From NCBI RefSeq assembly GCF_958979055.1, contig NC_084892.1:25731001-25795000 (forward strand): a DNA stretch of 64,000 bases. The letters are read 5' to 3'. Below the pieces are notes generated by a model. That model was not told the origin of the DNA. It saw nothing but the letters and a program-made list of their open reading frames with translations, and did not search any database. Below are positions 1 to 12,381 of this stretch, piece after piece. How positions within the stretch are numbered: the first letter of the stretch is position 1; each line of letters starts with the position of its first letter. The DNA is from Alnus glutinosa. Taxonomy: Eukaryota; Streptophyta; Magnoliopsida; Fagales; Betulaceae. The translations under genes and the position numbers were made by a program.

Positions 1-997
1 GATGTAGTATTTCTAATCAACCTTTGAATTTTTATTTTTTAACAAAAAGAGCTTGGGGCAGTTCTAGCCAAGAAAATATGGCTGAGAAGGAATTTTGTAG
101 CGTTTGGTGGGGTTTTTACCTCGCCAAATCAACTAGTTAGTGAAGCGGTTGTTTCCATTGAAGACTTCAAAAGAGCCAATGCGCCAGCTGAAAAGGAGAG
201 TGATTCTCATACTATACATATTCCCCCATTCCAGTAAAAGGCCCCACCTTCATGTTAATATAAAATCAATTGAGATGTTGCCATTGACATGAAGAATAGA
301 AGAATGGGAGTATGGATTATTGCTTGTGATTATCAGGGTCTAGCCGTGGCAGGGACGGAGGGAGGGGGGTGCTGGGGGGGGGGGGGGTTTATGGCCCCCC
401 TCAATTTCCTAAAAAAAAAAAACTTAGTAGGTGGAAAAAAAAAAATTTCTAAAAAATTAAAAAATATAAGGTAAAAATAAAAATTTAACTTGTTTGACCC
501 CTACCAAATTTTTTTTTTTTTGACCTCCTCATAAGAACTTTTGGCTCCATCCCTGAAGTGATAGCCCGCAGTCTTACATCACATGATCATACAAATTCTC
601 TTGTTGCTGAGGCATGGGTTGCTCTTCATGCTGTTATCCTTGCAAAACAATCAAGTTTGTTTGACATCATTTTGGAAGGAGATGCATTGTAGGTATTAAA
701 TGAGATCAATTTGGCAACTCCTTCTTTGAGTAGAATTGGACACTTCACTGACGATATTAGATCATAACTACACTCTCTTAGATCATTTGATGCAATTCAT
801 GTAAAAAGAGAGGCAAATTCTGTTGCTCATATTTTAGCTAAGGCAACTGTGTTTTATGTCAAGGACTCAACATGATTAGAGGAAACTCCACCTCTAGTCT
901 TTGATATTATTCTTAGAGAGTCTTTGGACCCCTAACTTTTAACCTTTGGGTCTCGTATATATAAGAATGAAAATTTGTTCAAAAAAAAAAAAAAAAA
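1..997 (+). pseudogene. Decayed LINE/RNase H-like (RVT_3-type) reading frame with 3' poly(A)
   Basis: Three blocks on the plus strand resemble the C-terminal part of plant non-LTR retroelement ORF2 or the related RNase H-like proteins. Positions 45-230 hold the conserved linker. Positions 262-345 hold the start of the RNase H fold (KINWDVAID, then a GVWIIACD-like strand). Positions 557-935 hold the remainder, including VKREANSVAHILAK. The frame is broken by TAG at 690, TAA at 765 and TGA at 873, and by an insertion at 350-555. An A-run at about 981-997 follows a short 3' UTR, as expected of a retrotransposed copy. The left end lies outside the window. No function is expected. Confidence 0.72.
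350..555. mobile_element. Short TIR insertion (MITE-like) inside the RNase H remnant
   Basis: The ends are inverted repeats: CAGGGACGGAG at the left, and a right end whose complement reads CAGGGATGGAGCCAAAAG. The 206-bp segment interrupts a recognisable RNase H-like frame, which resumes immediately after it. The interior is low complexity, with G runs near 362-388 and A and T runs. The end sequence resembles hAT-type MITEs, but I see no clean 8-bp target duplication, so the superfamily is uncertain. Confidence 0.55.
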
Positions 998-3901
998 TTG
1001 TGGCTTCTAACCTTTCTCTAAAAATATAATTCTATTCCGATTCACAAGTCAGTGGCGATAATGGAAAAATAAAAATAATCACTGGAATTGATTATGAGAG
1101 ATGATCAACTATGGATTTGTCATTTCTTTCTTGTACGAAGATTAACAAGAAATAGGCAAAAAATAAAACTAAACATTTCTCATTGATTATTGCACAGACA
1201 AATACTGGAAATAATGGTCTTTAATTAACACAAATGATATTTCTTCTATTTTACGTAAAGAGGATAAGAAGAAGAAAAAAATACAAATAAGTTAAGAGTT
1301 TCAATTCTTATAATTGAACAACAGCAAGATTAATGAACGAAACTAAAAATAGAATAAAATTTAAAAGTCCAGTGTTTGATGGTTGATGGATGGCCAAGGA
1401 TTGAGTTATACAAGAACTTAATTACACGGCATGATTGTTGACAAACCATCCAGGAGTTTCCACAAGGGAGTATATTGGAGGGCCAAACATTGCTTAAGAT
1501 CGGCGAATCTCCTTTATTATTTATAATATTATTGACTTTATTTCAGTCGATTTTTTGTGGTCAGCCTGAAAATCAATGAAAGTGTAATTTTTTTTTGCCC
1601 ATTATGTGACATATTGGGTCACAACCAGATTGAAAACTGATCGCATTTCCATTAAATAGTTAGCGGAAAAGATTCTCCCTTAATTTCTGCTAAATTCAAT
1701 AACTAGTATATTGTAATTTCTTTTACTCTAAGCCTAAAGCCTTGCTTTGACTTTAGTTTGTAGCTCATTTTCAAGTATCTAAAAAAATAAAAATAAAAAT
1801 AAAAGAATATATTGGGGACCAAATTAAATAGATTTTTTTTTTTTAATTGCATTCCTCTATATATATAGGATATTCATTTTGTTCCATCATCTTTGTCTAT
1901 TATTTCATTTAAATATTTTCAAAATATTGTTTGGAACATCTCAAAATATTATATTTTTTTTGAAAAGCTAATGACAGAAATTTAATAACTTTCATGCTTA
2001 ACCTTGAGTTTACTTAAAGACCCAATACTAATGTTTTATCTGATTTATTTTAAAATTTCATAACTCTTTTATTTGGATAATGTATATTCAATAATATCTC
2101 TTAAAATTTTTATTTTTAAATTAGTGGATCAAGATGGAGTAAAGGAAATAAGGAAAAGTTTGGTACACAAGAAGTTGTGCACAATTTGTGCACAACCACT
2201 CACATGAGTGTGACCCATCTGAGTAGGTGGGTCCTATCCATGTGAGTAGGTTGTGCACTAACATGTTGTACAAGGATCAAATCCCAAAAGAAATAATTTA
2301 CTGTATCCTTGACTGGTGAGCTTGTGACAAAGAGAGAGAGAGAGACTTCAAGACAGTCATGAGATTGTCCTCACCAAAGATTGCCTCTTTTCAACTGTAA
2401 CCATTTATTATCCCTTTATTCTTCATATGTGACTAATATCATCTCTATGCAAGGTCCAATATTTGCGGCCCAGGAAAATTAAAAATTAAAAATTAAAAAA
2501 TTAAAAAAGAGTATATTTTTAATAATTTCTTTTTAACTTATCCTTTACTTCATATGAAAAGTTAAAATCTGTATTTATTTATTTATTTGATTTTTAAATG
2601 AAGGAAGATAATACTTTTGCATCTACAAGATAATGCATATCAAAGAATATCTTTTAAACAATTGGATATTTTATAGTGGATTAAAAAATAATAAAAGTAG
2701 ATACAATTCTTGTGCTAATTGATATCAGCACTTTCTGAGTGGGACCATTTCTCTTCTCTTGTGCTCTTATAAACGTGTAGTATGTGTATGTTCTCTATTT
2801 TCCACTCACGGCAAAGGAGGTTTAATCCAATAAAAAGAGCATTTAGTATTGGAAAAACTCCCAACGGAATAATGTTAGGGATTATTTATTTATTTTTTTT
2901 TAAAAAAATTATAATTTTTAAAATTATTATTAGATCAAAATTTAATAATAATATATTTTATATTCAATTGTAATTTTAAAAAGCATTTCAATTTTAGAAT
3001 AATAAAAATATGATCTCTAATATTATTCTTTATTCAAACTGGTACGACATTTATCCCAAACTATATGTTTTTTTTTTTTGAAAAAATGTGCTCAAAAATT
3101 ATATGTTCTATTAATATAAAAATTAAAAATCACATGCATTTTAAATAAATGTCAATTTAATAAACGACATTTATTGCATAGAGATATGATAGGTTTATAA
3201 TTTTTGTACAACTACAACAACTGTTTCTCAAACTAATTATTGGATCTGTTTTTTTACATGTGCGTCGTATATATTCAATGGTTTATTTTTATTTGGTTTT
3301 TAGCAAAAAAAAAAAAAAAAAAAAAGAAAACAAAAATAAAAACACAAAATATTTTTTAACCAAAAAATGACAAAAAGAAGCGATAGCTTTCTAGTAGAAT
3401 TCATCTTCTTCAAAGGTGCCTTGCGTGCTAAGAATTGAAGAAACTTGTTTGAACTTTTTCTCTAGAAAGTTGAAACCGTCAAACAGTGTTAGTTTAGTTA
3501 TGTATATCCTTTCTCGTTTTCAAAGTTCCAGATTACTTGACAACACATCTATCTTGGATTCTTGAAGTAGAGCGATTTAATTACAACGTAAAGAAAGAAA
3601 GAAAATTCGAATTCTCTTTGACAATTCAACTGTCACAACGTACTAAAAATCAAAAATCACGGTAACCCACCTACTTTTGCAAAGGATAATGTCATGAAGA
3701 ATTATGAGATTCACTGAATCTAACTTGCTATGTCTCAAACATTTAAATGTGTACTGCTATGCATCACTCAATTTTTCTATCATTCTCGAAAGCTTTTTTT
3801 TTTTTTTTTTTGGGGGGGGGGGGGGTATCTCATATTTAATAGCACGAAGGATAATGAGGTGATGTAGAATATTATTTTGGAAGTTAAATATATTTTTTTA
3901 A
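998..3901. other. AT-rich intergenic spacer, no gene seen
   Basis: The stretch has many stops in all frames and A/T homopolymers. Around 2860-3030 a loose stem-loop flanked by AATATTA-type repeats resembles small AT-rich MITEs seen again near 23340-23570 and 34303-34478. A T18-G14 tract lies at 3794-3825. I found no coding region or structural RNA. Confidence 0.6.
2174..2196. repeat. Near-perfect palindrome (TTGTGCACAA core)
   Basis: GTTGTGCACAA is followed directly by its near inverse. It sits inside a 110-bp GTGCACAA- and GGGTCC-rich patch (2160-2275) that itself looks like a small fold-back element. Confidence 0.5.
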
Positions 3902-4352
3902 GGGTTAAATAGGGTTTTGGTACATGTGGTTTAAAGTTTTTATTTTTTGCTCAATGTACTTCATTTCGTATCACAGATGGTATTTGGGTTATGGAAAAAT
4001 ACGGAGCTGGAGATAGTTTCTCCGTATAAATTTCTGTCCAAAAACTAACGGTTATCTATGTCAACGCTTCTTAACACCCTTAAAAACTCGACACTTGTCT
4101 CAGAAGAAATCAGGGTTTGGGCCATTAGGGTATTGTTGGTTTTGGTCTGGGTCTGGGTTTGCCCCAACAGTCTTGCTATCACTGACTGTGGCGGTGCTGG
4201 TGATGGTAGTGCGGGCAGAGGGGTACAATCAATTGGGTCCAGTTTGATTTTCGTCTTTTCCCATAACCTAGGTACCATATGTGATACTAATTGAAGCACA
4301 TGAGGCAAAATATAAAAACTTTAAACCATAGGTACCAAATGTGTGTTTTACC
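3902..4352. mobile_element. Non-autonomous inverted-repeat element (about 450 bp)
   Basis: The left end (GGGTTAAATAGGGTTTTGG...) and the complement of the right end (GGTAAAACACACATTTGG...) match for roughly 90 bp, continuing through TACATGTGGTTTAAAG and its partner. Opposed open frames near 4045-4308 lie within this symmetric structure and are not credible genes. No transposase is present, so this is MITE-like. Confidence 0.65.
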
Positions 4353-4519
4353 ATTTATTTATTTATTTTATTATTTTAAAGTTAATGTGGCTTAAAATTA
4401 CCATTAATTTTGAAATGAATTTCAATAGTGATTTTAAAAGTAACATCAATTTTGGAGGATAAATAGATGGTTAGCATTACTCTTAACATTAATTACTCCT
4501 ACATCCCATCATACTATTA

Positions 4520-4963
4520 AAGGAAAACTTCACTTAACCTCTCTGAACTTTCATCACACTTGCAATTAGCCACCTAAACTTAATAAACTCTCAATTTAGT
4601 GTATCAATTTTTCTTTTTATTTATTTATTTATTTTTAATTTCACCCATTGTTAGGATTTCCGTTAATTACATTTTGTCAAAATTCTCAAAATACCCCTGT
4701 TATATATATATTTCAAAGATTTAAGTGTTGATATTTTTGAAAATTTCGTTAAATCACGACCAACACTTAAATCTTTGCAATTTTTTTTTCTTAAAAATAT
4801 GAGGGGTATTTTGAGAATTTTGACGCCCATCCGTTAAGATTTAATGAAAAATCATAACGGATTGATGAAATTGAAAATAAAAATAAAAATGTATACACTA
4901 AGTTTAGAATTTTTGAAATTTAGAGAAATAATTGTAAAAGATGTTAATTGAAGTTTCATTTAC
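4520..4963. mobile_element. Fold-back MITE-like element
   Basis: The two arms are long inverted repeats. CTTCACTTAACCTCTCTGAA at the left faces TTAATTGAAGTTTCATTTAC at the right. Inside, AAAATTCTCAAAATACCCCT faces GGGGTATTTTGAGAATTTT. A second, partial copy of the family is at 7330-7552. Confidence 0.65.
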
Positions 4964-5295
4964 TATTAAATATTAGTACCTAGGCTTTAATATCATGTTT
5001 CAGATTAAATTTTACTAATTTAATGACATATATGTTATCATATTCACAATATGTAATCATATCATTTAAAATTTTAAATAATATAATACCACGTAGGCAT
5101 GTAATTTAATTAGTTCAGTTAATTTAAACTAGTTTATATCAAACGGTCAAAATTAATTTAATTAGTTCAATTAATCGTGTTGTTATTGGATTAATGGAAG
5201 AGAAATTGAATCTAAATTATACTAAGGATGGGATTTACATATTACTATATTATTAGGTTAAAATTAAAATTAAAATCAAAAACAGGATCTTGAAT

Positions 5296-5567
5296 TTAGG
5301 CTTGGCAATTCGGGTTGTCATGTCAACCCATTTGGTTGGCGTGTCAACCCATTTAACTAATTTGGTAAAAAATATGTAATTATCGTGTCATGAATGTATT
5401 ATGACGGGTTGATGTGTTATAAACGGATCATAAATGTATTATAAACAGATTGGTGAGTCATAAACGTGTCATAAACGGGTTGACCGGTCATAAACATGCT
5501 ATAGTCTAAACCTAAATCCTATATATTCGTGTCGGATTCACGAGTCGTGTCAAAATTGCCAACTCTA
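5296..5567. mobile_element. Small hAT-type MITE with 8-bp target duplication
   Basis: The ends are TAGGCTTGGCAATT and, on the complement of the right side, TAGAGTTGGCAATTTTGAC, which fits the TAGGG(N)TGGCAA termini of plant hAT elements. Flanks ATCTTGAA and ATCTTGAC agree at 7 of 8 positions. The interior is the ACGGGTTGAC/GTCATAAAC repeat also seen at 25752-26292, 29709-29850 and 44170-44725. Confidence 0.65.
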
Positions 5568-6048
5568 ATCTTGACAGTACAAGTTTCCATGCACATGGAG
5601 ACATAGATGCAGTGATAATAGACTGACAGATACCCATCAGCCGTGCTTGAGAGAAGTGGGGGAGTTAATTTGTGGGACGGCGACAATCCATGTGGCTAAA
5701 AACTGGACACAAGCACACCACGCGGCGACCCTCAGTGGTGTGCCAACGACTACACCTTCCATGTGGACCCCCTGTTTTGGCGTTTTGTGCTTAATGTGCC
5801 GAGTTCCCGGTGGGGGCGACGATCATCGTCATCGTTATCTATCTGTCTTTAAATACAATCTTCCTCACGTTTGATCGTTCTATTGATTTTCTAGTGTTAT
5901 GTCATATCTTATGAGTCTCCGAGTGGGGGATGCTACATTTTTTTGACTCGGTGTAAAATGTCTATCAACCCAATAGCCCAATAATTGTGCCACTTTTTTT
6001 CACTTTTTCTCCTAGCCCTATAATCACAAGAGATTTTCAACGTAACCC

Positions 6049-6079
<31 letters not shown>

Positions 6080-6138
6080 AAGTGAGACGATGATTGCTTA
6101 ATTAGCCCTATAAACACACACTCGTTCTTATTTTTAGA
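5568..6138. other. Intergenic; GC-richer patch with promoter-like TTTAAATA
   Basis: Positions 5590-5860 are clearly less AT-rich than the surroundings and end in TTTAAATACAATCTTCC near 5850, which looks like a TATA region, but no convincing coding exon follows. A (CT)n run lies at about 6053-6079. This could be a relic promoter or an unrecognised non-coding transcript. Confidence 0.3.
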
Positions 6139-6899
6139 GTTAAATATAGTTAAGCCCCTAAAATTATTAGTTATTTTGACCTTTTTTTTAAAAAAATAAA
6201 TAAATTATAAATTAACATGTGTGACGCGTAGATATTTCAAATTATTATTTTGTTACAATTAAGCTCTTTTGTTAGGGGGTGATTAGAATTGATGGGAAAG
6301 CTAATTTTAACAACAATCTTTCAAAAACACCATCATTTTGACGGTTAAAAAACTAAGTTTACCTTTTATAATTATTAATCAATAACAAAAAGACCAAAAT
6401 TTTCAAAAAAATAAAAAAAAAAAACAAAAAAAAAGGAGAGAAAAAAGCCTAAGGTCCCTCATGAGGTGATTCGGTCACCCAAATGGAAAAGAGGGGTGGT
6501 TGCGAACCACCGCCAGCCCATGAGGGGCAGTTGGTTGCCCCCTTCTCCTTGATTTTGGGTTACCGATCTACCCTCATGAGATGGTTCAACCATCCTTAGG
6601 GTTGTACTCTCTTTTTTTTAAAAAAATAATAATAATTAAAAAATCGGTTCATAGTTTTTTTTTTCTCTCCCAAAAAATATGGGTATTGTAAGAAGGCTAA
6701 CAAAAAAGTGATCACATGCATGTGACATATTTTCCATCCAACCTAATAGTTATGCCTAAAGGAGATGTTTAATTGTAACAAAATGGTAGTTTGATGTATT
6801 TACGTGTCACACAAGTCAATTTATTGATTTTTTTTAATTTTTTTTAAATGATTGATAGTTCAAGGGATTGATAGTTTAAGGACTTAAGTGTATTCAACT
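6139..6899. mobile_element. Large fold-back element (about 760 bp)
   Basis: The left arm (GAGTTAAATATAGTTAAGCC, then TTTTGTTACAATTAAGC) is complementary to the right arm (GTTTAATTGTAACAAAATGG, then GGACTTAAGTGTATTCAACTC). The centre (6440-6600) is GC-richer, with CCTCATGAGGTG- and GGTTGCGAACCACC-type short palindromes. No transposase frame is present. It resembles the 9006-9643 element in architecture. Confidence 0.6.
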
Positions 6900-7329
6900 C
6901 TCTCTCTCTCTTTTTTATTTTATTTTAAAAAAATTCCTAGCCACGAAACTTTTTTCTATTGAGAAACCATAATTTTTTTTCTTCTAATTTATTGTGAAAC
7001 CATCATTTGAGTTTAGAAAATATGAACTTTTTCCTTATCCCTTGCCTTAGTTAAAATAATTTATGTGAGAGATATATGGATCCCTCCCGCCCAAAACAAC
7101 AAAAGTCCAAACTCAATGAAGAGTATAGCTAGTTATTGGTAATGCATCAATCACATCAGTTCGATTGTAAAGAAGCAAACAAAGCGTGTAAGAAAATATA
7201 GAACAGCATAATCCCAAGCAACAGACAACTCAGACAAAAATTCATTTAATTCAGTACTGAGGCTACATCCACGGCAATTCCGTAATAACAACAACAACAA
7301 TAATAATAATTGTAAAAAGATAAATTTCA

Positions 7330-7552
7330 GGTAATCCTTCAACTTTCATCACTTTTATAATTATTCTCTCTAAAGTTAAAAAAATTCTTAATTTAGTATA
7401 TTTATTTTTCAATCTTTTTCAATGTCATTCATCTGTTAGGGTTTGTGGTTGAATTAGACTCGGCAAAAATAATAAAATGACCTTTATATTTTTGAAAATT
7501 TTATAAAATTCTAAATTTATCTTTAATAAAAAATTGAGTATTTTAATAATTT
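7330..7552. mobile_element. Partial copy of the 4520-4963 element family
   Basis: CCTTCAACTTTCATCACTTT, the 'AATTTAGTATA' stretch and the 'CATCTGTTAGGGTTT' stretch match the left arm of the element at 4520-4963. The right arm is missing or diverged. Confidence 0.5.
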
Positions 7553-7760
7553 CTAAGGCATCTTATTGGGAAGAGATGAATAACTCATTTAGAGTGAGTG
7601 ATTTATAAAGATACTTATGAGTGCTAAGTCACACATCGCCTAGTTATTAGGTGAAACTGAACTTAATTTATAAGAGATTTTAGAGAAACTTCAAATTGAG
7701 TAGTCATTTTGGGATGATAATGAAGATTTAACTAGCGCTTTTCTCTGAGTCGTTATACTA
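7553..7760 (+). repeat. Dispersed about 210-bp repeat, copy 1
   Basis: The unit runs from GGGAAGAGATGAATAACTCA through AGTTATTAGGTGAAACTGA to ATGATAATGAAGATTTAAC. The same unit recurs at 13611-13825 (inverted), 14678-14730 (partial), 24754-24960 and 43186-43320. It encodes nothing visible. Its class (SINE, LTR piece or MITE) cannot be decided by eye. Confidence 0.65.
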
Positions 7761-8002
7761 TTACTCCATCTCTTTTCTCTTGTATGTTTCTCTTATGAAC
7801 ATAATAAAATATTAATTTTTTAATTAATATTTTAACACTTTCCATTACGTGCATGTTGACCAGAGAAGACGTTGAATGTTTTAATTGAAATCTAGGTAAA
7901 TGACAGAGACAAAGTTTGAACTCGGAAACTTTTATTCTGATATCATGTTAATTCATCATTTATCGACAAAAGCTTAATATGATAGAAAATGGTATATTTA
8001 AT

Positions 8003-8003
<1 letters not shown>

Positions 8004-8079
<76 letters not shown>
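8004..8079. repeat. (AT)n microsatellite, about 38 units
   Basis: An uninterrupted AT dinucleotide run of about 76 bp is visible. Apparent Tyr-Ile repeat frames over it are artefacts of the repeat. Confidence 0.95.
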
Positions 8080-8083
<4 letters not shown>

Positions 8084-9005
8084 TGTATATAACCCATGCC
8101 AATGGCAGAGCCACGAGGGCGAGAGTGGGAAAAAGACAATCTGTACTCTTGAGAAGATTTTGATAAAAAGGATTTGAAAACTTTAAGAAAGGTGTAGGCA
8201 TCTGGTTGATCAAGTGAGTGGCAGTACAAAAACTTCTACCAATAATTTTGTAAGGGCGGTGAGATTGAGATAATGAGCTAAAGCGAGTCTCAACTAAATA
8301 TTTGCGCTTGCATTCACAATTCTATTTTGTTACGAGAGAAATAATACACTTATATTTCTTGTATATTTACATATATACAATCAAGTTTTAAATTTACCGT
8401 TGAATTTGTGAGCCAAATTTCAAATTCACTATTAAATTTGTGGAACCTAATGATGTATGAAAGCAAGTAATTCTACGAAAGATGTCTGTGTGTTGCCAAA
8501 AAATGAGTGAAGAGTTTTGAAGTGTATTTTCTTCCTCCATTAGTTTGGAGTTGCTTAATGTTTAGGGAAAATGGATTCTCACTTGAGCATTTGAATTGCA
8601 CAAAAGTTTCAAACACGTACACTTGCCTTTTGTTTTAAAGGAAAAAGGCAAGTGTATAGATCACTTACACTTTTGCAGCCATTGATTGAAATAGGTGAAA
8701 TGCAAACATCAGTGTGAGTTAATTCCAAGCTATAGTTGGTTACACGGCTAGAAAGTTCAAGGTAATTGCCCACTCTTAGCTGATTGACATGAAAGATACA
8801 GATATAGAGACTGATTGGACCTAATTCGATCTAGACACGGGTAGCTGCTGGGTTTTGAAGACGTTTGTGCCGGGTGGATGCTGATGTCTTGATGCCAATC
8901 GAAGGGGCAAGGCTATTGAGTTATTGTCTTTATGCCTTGACCCTTAATAAAAATATTTTGGTGGTTCCGCCACTCATTCTACTTTCAATTAAAACTTTTG
9001 TAAAA
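8080..9005. other. Intergenic spacer, no gene seen
   Basis: The sequence is AT-rich with no supportable exon. A short inverted pair around ACACTTGCCTTTT / AAAAAGGCAAGTGTA (8619-8657) is the only structure noted. Confidence 0.5.
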
Positions 9006-9643
9006 GGGTTAAATAACACTCATGTACATGTAATTGGACCTTAAATCAAATCGTCGTATTAATTTCAAAAGATATTACAGGTGATAATTGTCGTTAATGG
9101 AAAAACCTAGTTTATATTTTTTTAGTCATTTGTTCATTTTTTTAAATAGACCTCCACGTTACCCACCTTAGCACGCTGACACATGTCCCTTTTTCCACGT
9201 GGCTCATGTATCAGAGGTGATACTTAGCTAGGTTTAGTGCCATGCGGAATGAGAAAAATAATAAAAACAAATACCTTAATTTTTTTAAAAAAAAATTTGA
9301 AGAAAAAATATTAGGGGTGGCTGGCCATCATATTTGGCATGTGTTGGTTCGAGCCACCTCCAATATTTTTTTCTTCACTTTTTTTTTTTTTTAAAAACAA
9401 AATTTTAAATTAAGGTATTTTTTTAATTATTTTTTTCATTCCATGTGGTACTGAAACCTTAAGTATCATCTGTGATACGTGAGCCACGTGGAATGAGGGA
9501 CATGTGTTAACATTTTAAAATAGAGTTTGATGGAATTACTAATTGATTTTTTCATTAATGACAAGTATTATAAGTGACTTTTTGAAACCAAAGTCACGAT
9601 TTGATTTATGGCTTAACCACGCGTACTTGTTAGGTATTTAACC
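9006..9643. mobile_element. Long-TIR fold-back element (about 640 bp)
   Basis: Almost the whole element is self-complementary. GGGTTAAATAACACTCATG faces CTTGTTAGGTATTTAACC. TTCCACGTGGCTCATGTATC faces GATACGTGAGCCACGTGGAA. GGGGTGGCTGGCC faces GGTTCGAGCCACCTCC around the centre. No protein is encoded. It carries two CCACGTGG sites, one in each arm. Confidence 0.75.
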
Positions 9644-10166
9644 AAAAATTGAATGCCTAGTCCTATTAGACAAGGTTTGGGTTGATGATGTTATCTACAT
9701 GCCAAACTTGCCTAAATTAAAGGCTAAAAGGAGCATTTAACAATAATTCATAGATACTAAACTCATTGTTTATACAAGTTTGGTAAGTGTAGAAGCATTA
9801 TTAATCTAATAATCTTCGTGTCCATAATACGAAATGATGCAAGCATTGCATTTATGACTTGAATATGAAGATTGAAGGGGTGTATATCTCGGAGCTTTAA
9901 AGGGTGAGAGAGGTGTTTGGTCCGACAAGATAAAAAGATAAGGCCATAAGGTCATACGGCCAGGCCCCTCTCTTTTTTTAAACATCCAAAAAGAGCCAAA
10001 AACAAGCCGAGAGGCTATGAAAAGTCAGAAATGGGTTTCAAAGAAAACGGACTCTCCTAATCGCAAGGGGCGAAAGGCTAGCGGTCGTTATTATCCACTA
10101 GGGTACCCGTGGCATTGATATTATAGCGACATGTCAAAAGGTCCCACTTGGGGGGCCCTCGTTATT

Positions 10167-10174
10167 CCACGTGG
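10167..10174. promoter_or_regulatory. Candidate G-box (CCACGTGG)
   Basis: A perfect CCACGTGG palindrome lies about 145 bp upstream of the TATA box of the MASS-like gene. G-boxes bind bZIP and bHLH factors in light and ABA responses. The assignment rests on position and motif only. Confidence 0.4.
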
Positions 10175-10315
10175 CGCAAATCTGTCCCTTACCTTTACAA
10201 CTTGAAGGACGAGATGGTCGGCGAGATTGTCATAGTGGAAAATAAGAGAGAGAGAAAAAAAAAAACCCTTTTTTTTTTTTCTTATTTTTGACCACGAGAG
10301 CCGACTTTTTGGGCT

Positions 10316-10322
10316 TATAAAA
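10316..10322 (+). promoter_or_regulatory. TATA box of the MASS-like gene
   Basis: TATAAAA lies 279 bp upstream of the start codon, leaving a 5' UTR of roughly 245 nt with CT-rich stretches. Confidence 0.5.
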
Positions 10323-10594
10323 TGGTGCGAGCGACGGTTACGTTATACTCGATCTTTCACGAGTCTCTCTCTCATTCTTTTTGTTGTTCCGTTAGCAGCT
10401 CCTCTTAATTTCTTTAAATAATCAGTCTATTTTCTGTTTGGCTCCCGGGAAAAAAACTTTCGCCGTTTCTATCTTTCAAAGTTTTCTCTGAAGGTGTTTG
10501 TTGCACACACGTATATAATATATACGTACACATATTGTATACACACACCAAGACCCGGTGGAGGGCTGAGAGAGAGGTTTTGGAGAGGGAGAGA

Positions 10595-12381
10595 ATGGAG
10601 GGGAGGAAGCAAGCGACGTCGTATTCTTCTTCGCCTTCCTTGACTTCTGAGCTTTTCGGGTCCAAAGAGTCGTCGTCTTCCTCCGGGATTTTCGGGTCTA
10701 TATTTGCGCCTTCGTCCAAGGTACTGCTCGTCTCTGTTTACTGTTTCTTTGTGCTAATTTATATGATAGATATCTGTGATTGTTCAATTCGATTTTGATT
10801 GGTCTGCTTTAGTTTACGTTCTTTTCTTTTCTGCATTTCACGGAAGGTTAAACGGAGTTACATCAAGAACTTTGAATGAATAGCTATTTATGTTCTGTAT
10901 ATTGCTTTTTTTATAATGTTTGCCATATTGGGTGAATGTATTTTTGGTGAATTGATTAATGCAAGTCATCGAAAGAAATGAGTAAAATAGATAAAAGGGT
11001 GTCTCAAGATTAGTGTTTTTTGGTTCTGGTACAGGTGTTAGGCAGGGAGGCTCGGCACTATGAGGTGACTGGAAGAAGGCAAGATTCAAAGAATGAGTCA
11101 TGGCAGGCAAAACCAGGAACAGGTACAATGTAAAATTGTACTAGTTTGCGTCTAAGATCGTACAATCTGAGTGTATTTTTGTATAAAGATTAAAAGTTTG
11201 TTATTTCAAGTTATGGGTTCTTTTTCCCTTTTTTTCTTTTTGCTTCCATTGGATCAAGAAATCCTGAATGAAAATCCATTCAAAAGATATTTATTCATAT
11301 TGTTCTTTTACGGATAAATATAAGCCTAAAATTTGTTTTCCCTGGGTTAGATTCAATATCAGTTCTGCTTTTAAAAACCAAAGATTGCTGATTTAAAAGA
11401 AATATTATTCCGAATAAAAAAATATTTTCTCGGAAGCTCTTGATTTCTCACATATTTTTGATGGTCGGTTTTTTCTTTTGATTTCATTAATTGGGTGAGA
11501 CATGAATTCTTAAATTCGTGTCCAGAAATTGTCTCCCTGAGTGAAATTTTGCTGTCTCTGCAGATGATCCCTTTAAAAGCAATGACAGCGAAAGTCAGAG
11601 CATGCCAAATAGAGACATGAGTTCCATTTATCAGGAACAAAGAGTACAACCGTGTCATCTCAGTTCATCAATCTATTATGGTGGCCAAGAAACATATTCT
11701 CATCCCCAGAATACCCAGAGCTCTGTGGTGAGTGTATATTTATATATGTCTAACACTTTTGAGCATATTTCTTGAAGAAAGATCCATAAGCCATGTAAAA
11801 AGCATGGTGTAGTTTTTGGAACGTCTTATATTGGGCACAACTGATTCACCAGTCATTTTCTTATTTATTTATTTATTTATTTTTGCACTTGTAAGATCAG
11901 ATTGTAGTAAAAAATAGATGTTATTTATCAAAAATAATTTTGGGGCTCATTTGCTGAGTCGAATTGTTTCATCCATTGGGAACGTAGGCAAAACCCCTGT
12001 TTGGAATTAATATTGTTTGCAGTACAGGCATCTTAGTTTAGAAAATCGTCTGGATTTTATCTCAATTGCTCTTTGCACAGCATGTTCTGTGCTGCAGTCA
12101 TTGTAGTCCACAGAGGAAACTGCACAACATCATTAAATTTGCTTTTTCCTCCATTTTTTTTTAAAGTTCTGAAATGTGCTAAAATTTGTGAATTTCTCAG
12201 TATAAGAAAGATGGGGGAGAAGATGATTCAGGGAGTGCTTCAAGGGGGAACTGGTGGCAAGGTTTGGCATTATCTATGGCATATAGTTACTTGAGTAGGC
12301 ATTATGGACATGGATTTCACTGTACTAACATTTTTTATTTTTTGTTCTTTAACTCTATCTGCAGGGTCTCTCTATTATTAA
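10595..12381 (+). CDS. MASS-like protein (plant MAPK-substrate family), 5 exons, 109 aa
   Basis: The exons are 10595-10720, 11035-11122, 11564-11727, 12201-12261 and 12365-12381, all with GT-AG introns and phases that join without a break (330 nt including the stop). The protein opens MEGRKQATSYSSSPSLTSEL, has a Ser-rich FGSKESSSSSGIFGSIF block, a central EQRVQPCHLSSSIYYGGQ motif and ends GNWWQGSLYY. These are the landmarks of a small plant-specific family that, from memory, includes Arabidopsis MASS proteins, plasma-membrane-associated MAPK substrates acting in stomatal development. One Ser-Pro site (S13-P14) is a possible MAPK target. The protein is largely disordered, with no signal peptide or membrane segment. 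The last coding exon has only 17 nt. The exon structure is firm; the functional assignment is by family resemblance. Confidence 0.85.

Noticed and set aside
4045-4308. Two opposed open frames of 78 and 87 codons.
   Set aside because: They lie inside an inverted-repeat element, have no recognisable domain, and are open on both strands only because of the symmetric sequence.
7989-8229. Long Tyr-Ile repeat open frames on both strands.
   Set aside because: They are translations of the (AT)n microsatellite.
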